DNA of 24,128 nt from Candidatus Omnitrophota bacterium (GTDB lineage Bacteria > Omnitrophota > Gorgyraeia > Zapsychrales > Fredricksoniimonadaceae). The first letter of the stretch is position 1. Each line of letters starts with the position of its first letter. The DNA lies in contig JACPXN010000036.1 in assembly GCA_016196515.1 (NCBI GenBank), positions 1 to 24,128 of the forward strand, given 5' to 3'. The position numbers were made by a program, and so were the translations under genes. The notes beneath the pieces were generated by a model. The model worked only from the letters and a program-made list of their open reading frames with translations. It was not told the origin of the DNA and did no database searches. Shown here piece by piece: positions 20,701 to 24,128 of this stretch.

Positions 20701-22589
20701 ACGGTACGGACGTCAGTGGGAGCGGTGATCAGCAGATTGGAAAAAATCCAGTTGGTATTGTTGTTGCCGGCATCCGTGCAGTTCAAGCAGGTGACAGTAT
20801 TGGTCAGGGCATTGGAATCCATGACGTTCAAGGCATTGACCGTCTGGGCCCCGTTAGGGAAACCGATGCTCCACTTACTGCCACTCGACGTGGAACGCAG
20901 GGTGATGGCGCTCGCACGGGTGCCCAGCAGGGACAGGGTATTGCTGACCGTCTGATTGCTACCGGCCGTAAAATTGATCTGTTTACCCGCCGCTGTTGAC
21001 GTTAAGTTATAAAACGTCGTATCCCCGGTGATGGTGGCGGTCGCCGTCGTATCGAAAGTGACGGTCCCGCTGGAATGCGTGAACGTACCGGTTGAATGTG
21101 TCCAATCACCGGCTACGGTGAAGGTGCCCGCCGAAGACGGAGCGGTCAAAACACCCGGCGTACTGATGGTCACGGCCCCATTGGCATCAATGGCGGTGCT
21201 GTTGGTGGCCGTTAAGGTGCCGCCGTCCACGGTCAAAGTACCGTCGACAGTCAAAGCATTGCTATTGGTGGAAATATCCAGCGTGCCGCTGGTAATGGTC
21301 AAATTTCCTTTCGCATACAAAGCGCCGTTGGTGATGAACACATCACTGCTGCTGGTGGCGTTGATGACCAGGTGATAGTAATCCGTGGTCCCAAAATCCC
21401 TGATGGTGATGGGACTGCCCGATCCCCCTCCCGCCCCAAGATATGTGAACGTCCCCGTATTGGTGGTGTCTTGGGTCAAGGTGAGGGTTTCCGAACCTTT
21501 GAGTTTGACATTACCGCTATTGGTCAACGTCGTGGAAACCGTCAAATTCTTGCCGTTCAATGTCACTGTGGCGCCGCTGTTGATGGTCAGGTTGGCGATG
21601 CTGACGGCGGTCGAGAGGGTCGGCTGATTGGACGGCGCCGAGGGAATGACGGCGGTATCCGTCGACCCGGGTACAAGGCCAATGTCCCAGTTAAAAGGAT
21701 CGTCCCAGTCCGTGGAAGCCGACCCATCCCAGGTCATGGTGGCACTGCCAAACGACCAGTTGAGGTTCGACTGGGGACCCGTGTCCGTTGAAGTAGCACC
21801 GGCCACCAAGAGCAGCCCGCCGGAAGCATCGGAATCCTTGACATCCAGATACTGCAGCGCCTGGGACCCGCCGGCCTGTAAAGAGATCTTCGCGTACGTG
21901 AGGTTGGTGCTGCTGCGCAAACTCAACAGATTTCCGGAGGAACCTTTAAGCGTCAGAGTATTGGTGATGGTCTGCCCCGCCGCCGAGGCGGTCGTGTCCG
22001 CCAGCGTCAGGGTATCCGCCGCCGCAATCGGCTGTTTGGTCAAATTGTAAAACGTCGTTGTCCCGCTGATGCTTTGACTGGAACCGTCCAAGGTAACGGT
22101 ATTGGTGCCCGGGGTGAATGTGGCGGAATTAGTCCAGTTCTTCCCCACGGTCATGTTCAAACTGTTGGCGTCAAAAGTGCCCGCGGTATTGGAAAAATTA
22201 TTGTTGATGTCGATGACGTTGGTGGTCAGTTGAACGGTGCTGGCGGCATTATGGGTGAGATTATAAAAAGCATTGGCCACACCGCCGGTGTTCAGGGTTT
22301 GTGTGCCGCTGGTGGCATTGAAGGTGACGGTGCCGGTATTGGAGGTGAACGTCCCTGAATTGACCCAGTTGCCGGTGAGCATGATGGTGCCGCTGCTGGT
22401 CTGCAAAGTGCCGGCATTGGTGATGTTGCCGGGGACGGTGAGCGTACCGGTGTTAACGTTGAGTGTCGATCCCGACGGGATCGTGAGGCTCGCACCCCAC
22501 GCCTGCCCCGCCAAAGGCGGGGCCAAAGAAACGAGGAGCATTGCGGCAAGGGCGAGCGTGAAGGAACGTATGATGGAAAAGATTCGCAT
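14718..22589 (-). CDS. Giant surface / outer-membrane protein: beta repeats, DUF11, conserved middle domain, very large C-terminal barrel
   Basis: A 2,623-residue protein. Layout from the start at 22589: signal peptide (MRIFSIIRSFTLALAAML ... AWG-A, residues 1-32); Thr/Ser/Asn-rich beta repeats (about 36-617) with recurring FYNLT and two copies of an LxLxGxxxxxxxLRS ... DVxDS module; Ig-like region (about 630-914); DUF11 (922-1050) with IGDVVTYTVKIEN and DDRIPPGF; SdrD_B-like segment (1054-1157) with GKVFYDLNDNGVQD; an extended middle, including YPIYGDKSTINYDA and RDRVTGLSVGSK (about 1500-1707) known to me from other large outer-membrane proteins; about 21 beta-hairpins joined by LTDKL-like turns (1730-2494); helical TPR-like tail (2495-2623). 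An alternative ATG at 22667 adds 26 residues including a hydrophobic stretch; I prefer the later start because it begins a canonical signal peptide. Cell-surface role such as adhesion or a structural envelope part is inferred only. Confidence 0.85.
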   Translation of the reverse strand: MRIFSIIRSFTLALAAMLLVSLAPPLAGQAWGASLTIPSGSTLNVNTGTLTVPGNITNAGTLQTSSGTIMLTGNWVNSGTFTSNTGTVTFNATSGTQTLNTGGVANAFYNLTHNAASTVQLTTNVIDINNNFSNTAGTFDANSLNMTVGKNWTNSATFTPGTNTVTLDGSSQSISGTTTFYNLTKQPIAAADTLTLADTTASAAGQTITNTLTLKGSSGNLLSLRSSTNLTYAKISLQAGGSQALQYLDVKDSDASGGLLLVAGATSTDTGPQSNLNWSFGSATMTWDGSASTDWDDPFNWDIGLVPGSTDTAVIPSAPSNQPTLSTAVSIANLTINSGATVTLNGKNLTVSTTLTNSGNVKLKGSETLTLTQDTTNTGTFTYLGAGGGSGSPITIRDFGTTDYYHLVINATSSSDVFITNGALYAKGNLTITSGTLDISTNSNALTVDGTLTVDGGTLTATNSTAIDANGAVTISTPGVLTAPSSAGTFTVAGDWTHSTGTFTHSSGTVTFDTTATATITGDTTFYNLTSTAAGKQINFTAGSNQTVSNTLSLLGTRASAITLRSTSSGSKWSIGFPNGAQTVNALNVMDSNALTNTVTCLNCTDAGNNNTNWIFSNLLITAPTDVRTVGRTPTLIGLAVASSNITIKDISDNIVATARSDANGNFRVVTGVDQDTDGATTVSAGTQLALGANALTPYLGVVPGLQNSLTVVASPTTSQVPTITSPINNQKINGSKPTMVGQGQASQTVTVVANDAAGVLLLTDVGTGTVAADGSYSVTLTTALPKSTNYLSVTVDGVASDLITVTLTDPFGVVFDSTTNRLVKNATVSMYMSSSGQLARAGVELAATDTNPYTTGTDGFYSFLAADGNYYMVVAATGYTYPSQLTTFPSGRTVITGSKGETFTVGTAVIEMDHPLDANGFLLRIEKDANKNEARIGDVVTYTVKIENLSSDNAVNNVVLDDRIPPGFKYLSNRVLLDGVPLTEPSGQRPLLFSIGTVPAGATMTLRYQLIIGSGVMAGPYENRAVARYSNGLIISNYATETVKVVLDPLFDLGTVIGKVFYDLNDNGVQDAPEYDVTEGETIIEKPVPNVQIVTEDGTVITTDREGKFSLPGLLPGRHILRVNERTLPPGTFLTTDKALLVDITPGLIVKANFGVNIDNEQVVGKDAQFFNEQIRLTQDANKPVPRLNAALFDPSSDQGVVEAVPMYDSAFLNQVEFRIFTNYASFIDSWRLDILDKDTKKLVKRFEGTRLNIYDPLFWNGRGDDDRIIRTDRKYSYALTVTDSKGAHDTTVEKPFDLRIITDEAEYLKEIDKQKDKDVLAARAENHRKWVEAQNAVNNTQRQTILLQGETLKIDRQGQNIKSVRVLKDGALFAEFPVGQGQGLTPKDLLSGFRQQDHPDHLEMVLPNGDYVLEVVGPKVPVNMSTSLPGAPVQVSVPAPPAAGPLGLERYTRKVKVGDDYFMFVALGDAKVGYTFNTGNVEPVQSNDQFQEGFWKQGKGAYYLKGKVKGKYLVTSSFDTDRAQKELFRKLDPNTYYPIYGDKSTINYDATDTKGPLYLLVEWDKSSAIWGNYALDFKDTEFAAFSRTFYGGKIDYQSLAVNPYGDARTKVLVFHAEIQQRPSHNEFLGTGGSLYFLKHKDIIQGSDKVRLEVRDRVTGLSVGSKVMKNGADYELDEGEGRILFWQPVSMIVKAESIVSDGLLEGNPVYVVTDYEYAIKDKLTESSAGGRVAQAVGDNVVLGGTYVKETQADKNYELKGADVTVHLGPDATVKAERAQTQASGTSSFVSTDGGITFSTLSTGNLETGLAYGIKGDARLFGRLGLSSYYKWFDNDFATTDSSSRQGKESAGMALTFDLTPVTRLTARQDIQRLIQSGNLQTQAQVGASETSTIMAQIVHEAQRLKLTGEYQLTQVKEKKDGFETATNQERAVVAGKAEYALTDRIDLSLTQQIDIKDASKAVTTAGVQARLTDKLTLRGQEAFSKEGTATSAGLTANVTDKLALSSDYTIANMKTGEVDKAMTIGAEQKVNDNIFASGSVAVTDSSTGNKTTTGSLGTKMKLSDVTSLEAAIGQTRAGGGQAKNVASLQATTQMDKDSTLSGAYQVSSDAAQGQTKSLIVGASRKVDDKTSSSSKIQVDENAVGGKITTLSFADATKINDQLQAVSERTFGIGTTGLQQSSKYSIIRDKDGKKLEGSLTRQLSQDQTAVTQSNIFGLSGDVNDRVALQGSIEKGRVQNLDGTSTNRTAFTLGTGYVLKDVETAVERLTNSTKIELRLDNGVENKRQFVFYNALEGKLTDNLSASVKLQYDKTQNMTTGKTEARHKEIILGAAYRPVNFDRLNLITQYTYKENVSPSAQVNAATTDVTASRAQVLSGEAVYDVDENWQLAEKFALRINEEKVTGFEFNKTHTWLMIHRINYRVDRNWQLSGEYRRLTQEEAQDSKQGFLLEAARNINDNAQLGIGWNFTNFSDDLTALSYTSQGPFLRMTGKMYDRTPQEKARARAKWLDDRVTEWSWIMVKKELAKPGSKVTAELNNMFVLAKQAQKADRYEESKQIYKDIIMAGQMMFDEASQYIRSKIAFEEKLQEYDKTAREYLKGGEYIKARKLWEKIVEDAQKRMIQ
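18251..18269. repeat. GCCCCGCC-N3-GGCGGGGC palindrome, copy 3 (giant gene)
   Basis: Eight-base arms around the loop GCA. Read in frame as APPAAGP in a Pro/Ala linker of the giant protein. Same arms as the copies at 10496, 10823 and 22505. Confidence 0.7.
22505..22523. repeat. GCCCCGCC-N3-GGCGGGGC palindrome, copy 4 (signal peptide of the giant gene)
   Basis: Eight-base arms around the loop AAA. It encodes APPLAGQ next to the predicted signal peptidase site of the giant protein, so the element supplies part of a targeting signal. Confidence 0.7.
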
Positions 22590-22680
22590 CCTCGTCGGAA
22601 TAAATATTAATATTAATAGCAAAAAGAAAATTATATCTAAATAATGAGGACGGGCATGGTCCCCCATATTTTAGATACCG

Positions 22681-22708
22681 AATATATTCTATATTAAGGG
22701 CAAGGCAA
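22681..22708 (-). promoter_or_regulatory. Candidate promoter of the giant surface-protein gene
   Basis: On the minus strand TTGCCT (complement of 22703-22708), a 16-nt spacer and TATATT (complement of 22681-22686) lie in the gap after yraN. The spacer equals that of the two promoters at 574-613. The 141-bp region 22590-22730 is A+T-rich and otherwise holds only the possible longer N-terminus of the giant gene and a second TATAAT-like box near 22632. Other A+T-rich matches are possible. Confidence 0.4.
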
Positions 22709-22730
22709 GACAATCACTGTTTGGGATTTT

Positions 22731-23105
22731 TTACGGCAGGTCAAAAGCATGCGGGATATGTTCGATGCGCGCTCGGCCCAACCCGTCTCTAATGATGGAG
22801 ATCACGTCGAACCTTGCGTTCACATCCACCTTTCCGAAACGATGTTTCAGATAAGCAAAAGCGACGCGGGCTATTTTCATCTGTTTATGATACGTCACGG
22901 ATTCATAGGGCTGACCGTAAGCCAGCGACCGGCGGGTCTTTACTTCAATAAAACAAAAATTTTTCTCGTCGGACGCGACAATATCAATCTCACCTATTTT
23001 GTTCTTATAATTTCTTTCCAGGATGCGATAACCTTTGGTCCTTAAAAACTGTACGGCCAGATCTTCCCCCCATCGGCCCAAACCCTGCAGGGTTTCAATG
23101 ACCAT
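22731..23105 (-). CDS. yraN: UPF0102 / YraN-family endonuclease-like protein
   Basis: A 124-residue protein of the YraN family, which has the restriction-endonuclease-like fold and probably acts on DNA, though its role is unproven. It shows LGRWGEDLAVQFLRTKGYRI (G-x-x-GE-xAxxFL-xxxGY), LERNYKNKIGEIDIVASD (E and D of the active site) and FIEVKTRRS (the E-x-K motif), the complete family core. I place the start at 23105: GGGGG within AAGGGGG lies 6 nt before this ATG, and the family begins a few residues before the LGRxGE motif. The upstream extension to 23246 has no family similarity and lies in another frame of the preceding gene. It overlaps that gene by 11 bp. Confidence 0.92.
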   Translation of the reverse strand: MVIETLQGLGRWGEDLAVQFLRTKGYRILERNYKNKIGEIDIVASDEKNFCFIEVKTRRSLAYGQPYESVTYHKQMKIARVAFAYLKHRFGKVDVNARFDVISIIRDGLGRARIEHIPHAFDLP

Positions 23106-24128
23106 GATCATCCCCCTTGCCGTTGGCGAGGTCCCGAACAATTTCAAGACGCCTTTTTTCCGAGACATCCGCGACAGAACCAAGAACCGCTGCGTAATTG
23201 CCGAGGCGTCCGCGATAAGACTCCAGCGAATTCTTTTCCCGGACAATGAACTCCAACGCTTGCCGCGCGATCATTTTAGATCCTTCTTTGATGGAGGGAT
23301 GGATCAATGCACGGTTCAAAAACTCCAAAGCCGTGTCGTATTGTTCCATGGTTTTGAAATACGCCAAAGATGAGGCGATCTTTCCCAAAACCAGATCGGC
23401 CTGCGGCGCCTCAAGGGCCAGCCAATCGCGCAGGGACTGCTCGGTCAAAGGCAGGCCGGGCAAGGACAGTTCCCGCAGATCGTCGGGGTCAACGCTTTGA
23501 CGCCTCCGGTATTGCTCCATCAAAGCGTGAAGTTCTTTCAGGATCCCGTCCCGATGACCGCCAAACACATGACCTATCCTCCGGGCAGGACCGTTCATCT
23601 CATACCCGTTGGGGGTGATCACCCATTTGGGTATGATCGCCGTGATCATTCTTTTCCTCTCTCCCCTCACATGCAAACGGCCCAACACTTGACCCATGAT
23701 GTCAGCGGAGGAAACGTCAAAAACCAGCCTGCCCTGCGAACAAAACAACATGGTCTTAATCAGATCGGGCTTGCCGCGATCATCCAATTTGGGATCTTCC
23801 AAACACTCCATCCGCGCCTGGTCCGAGAGAATGCCGAGATCCCCTCCCATGCGCCTTTGGACGTCTTCCATCTGCCGGTAAAACCTGTCCAACCGCAAAT
23901 TCCCGGCGATCTGATAATGTTTAAAAAGATCGGCCCCAGCCGGGGAACTGTATTGCCACAGCATCAATGGTGAATATATCACGCGCCGCATCAGGATTTC
24001 AGTCTCAACACGATCGAACAAAGGCGTCCAGATCTGGTTAAAAAGATTGTCCTTAAAATTGAACGCGGACAAAAGCGGAACAGGAACAGGAATATTTTTA
24101 CGATCATGGTATTCGAAAGGATCCGAAC
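23095..24128 (-). CDS. Unrecognised protein, N-terminus beyond the right edge
   Basis: I do not recognise this protein. A TTG at 24072 would give 325 residues, but the frame stays open to the right edge (RKNIPVPVPLLSAFNFKDN), so the true start probably lies outside the window. It is mixed alpha/beta, with no signal peptide or membrane segment visible. Notable stretches are FNQIWTPLFDRVETEILMRR, FCSQGRLVFDVSSADIMGQV, KWVITPNGYEMNGPARRIGH, and a helical C-terminal part with YDTALEFLNRALIHPSIKEG, which looks like one TPR-type helical pair. The C-terminus GKGDDHGH overlaps yraN by 11 bp, suggesting co-transcription. A cytoplasmic location is likely from what is visible. Base composition matches its neighbours. 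Confidence 0.65.
   Translation of the reverse strand, partial: SDPFEYHDRKNIPVPVPLLSAFNFKDNLFNQIWTPLFDRVETEILMRRVIYSPLMLWQYSSPAGADLFKHYQIAGNLRLDRFYRQMEDVQRRMGGDLGILSDQARMECLEDPKLDDRGKPDLIKTMLFCSQGRLVFDVSSADIMGQVLGRLHVRGERKRMITAIIPKWVITPNGYEMNGPARRIGHVFGGHRDGILKELHALMEQYRRRQSVDPDDLRELSLPGLPLTEQSLRDWLALEAPQADLVLGKIASSLAYFKTMEQYDTALEFLNRALIHPSIKEGSKMIARQALEFIVREKNSLESYRGRLGNYAAVLGSVADVSEKRRLEIVRDLANGKGDDHGH
23112..23118 (-). promoter_or_regulatory. Ribosome binding site that sets the yraN start
   Basis: AAGGGGG on the minus strand ends 6 nt before the ATG at 23105. It touches the ATG at 23111 directly, which would be too close, so the second ATG is favoured. Confidence 0.5.

Noticed and set aside
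14718..22589. Giant protein as a classical type V autotransporter
   Set aside because: The barrel is far larger than the 12-strand autotransporter domain and is followed by a helical tail, not ending at the C-terminus.
1..24128. CRISPR array, tRNA/rRNA genes, insertion sequence or prophage genes
   Set aside because: No regularly spaced direct repeats, no recognisable RNA gene and no transposase, integrase or phage protein was seen; the repeats found are short palindromes.

Overview
The window (about 57% G+C by eye) encodes genes of a Gram-negative bacterium with an outer membrane. It carries a very large predicted outer-membrane beta-barrel protein, an AsmA-like protein and a periplasmic coiled-coil protein. 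The gene mix and the abundance of small palindromic repeats inside genes resemble uncultured lineages such as Omnitrophota. That placement is an inference and no marker gene here proves it.

Layout, left to right. (1) 1-565, minus: 5' part of a TrpD-like phosphoribosyltransferase-family gene, running off the left edge. (2) 566-621: a compact divergent promoter region with two mirror-image promoters. (3) 622-8406, plus: one long gene string made of dusB, a disulfide oxidoreductase, gshA, gshB, a CPYC glutaredoxin, a BolA/IbaG protein, a CGFS monothiol glutaredoxin, ilvB and ilvN. Five of these overlap by 1-4 nt. The block amounts to a self-contained glutathione module (synthesis, a candidate reductase, dithiol glutaredoxin, and the CGFS-glutaredoxin/BolA pair linked to Fe-S trafficking) placed next to acetolactate synthase. 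(4) 8414-24128, minus: a convergent string. Read in its own direction it is an unrecognised protein (running off the right edge), yraN, a roughly 2,620-residue surface/barrel protein, a TPR plus coiled-coil periplasmic protein, a DUF255/YyaL thioredoxin-fold protein, an AsmA-like protein and a NifU/IscU-like small protein.

Two things stand out. First, the giant barrel gene and the periodic TPR/coiled-coil gene are adjacent (8 bp apart), and the barrel protein itself ends in a TPR-like helical tail. They may form an envelope-spanning surface system that I do not recognise from named systems. Second, several families of small palindromic repeats lie inside reading frames, with at least four in the DUF255 gene, and others supply or surround stop codons of dusB, ilvB and the NifU-like gene.

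Two genes (ilvB and the DUF255 gene) have conserved N-terminal coding sequence with no usable in-frame start codon. In both, a single-base change near the 5' end would restore a start overlapping the upstream gene. No tRNA, rRNA, CRISPR array, insertion sequence or prophage gene was seen.
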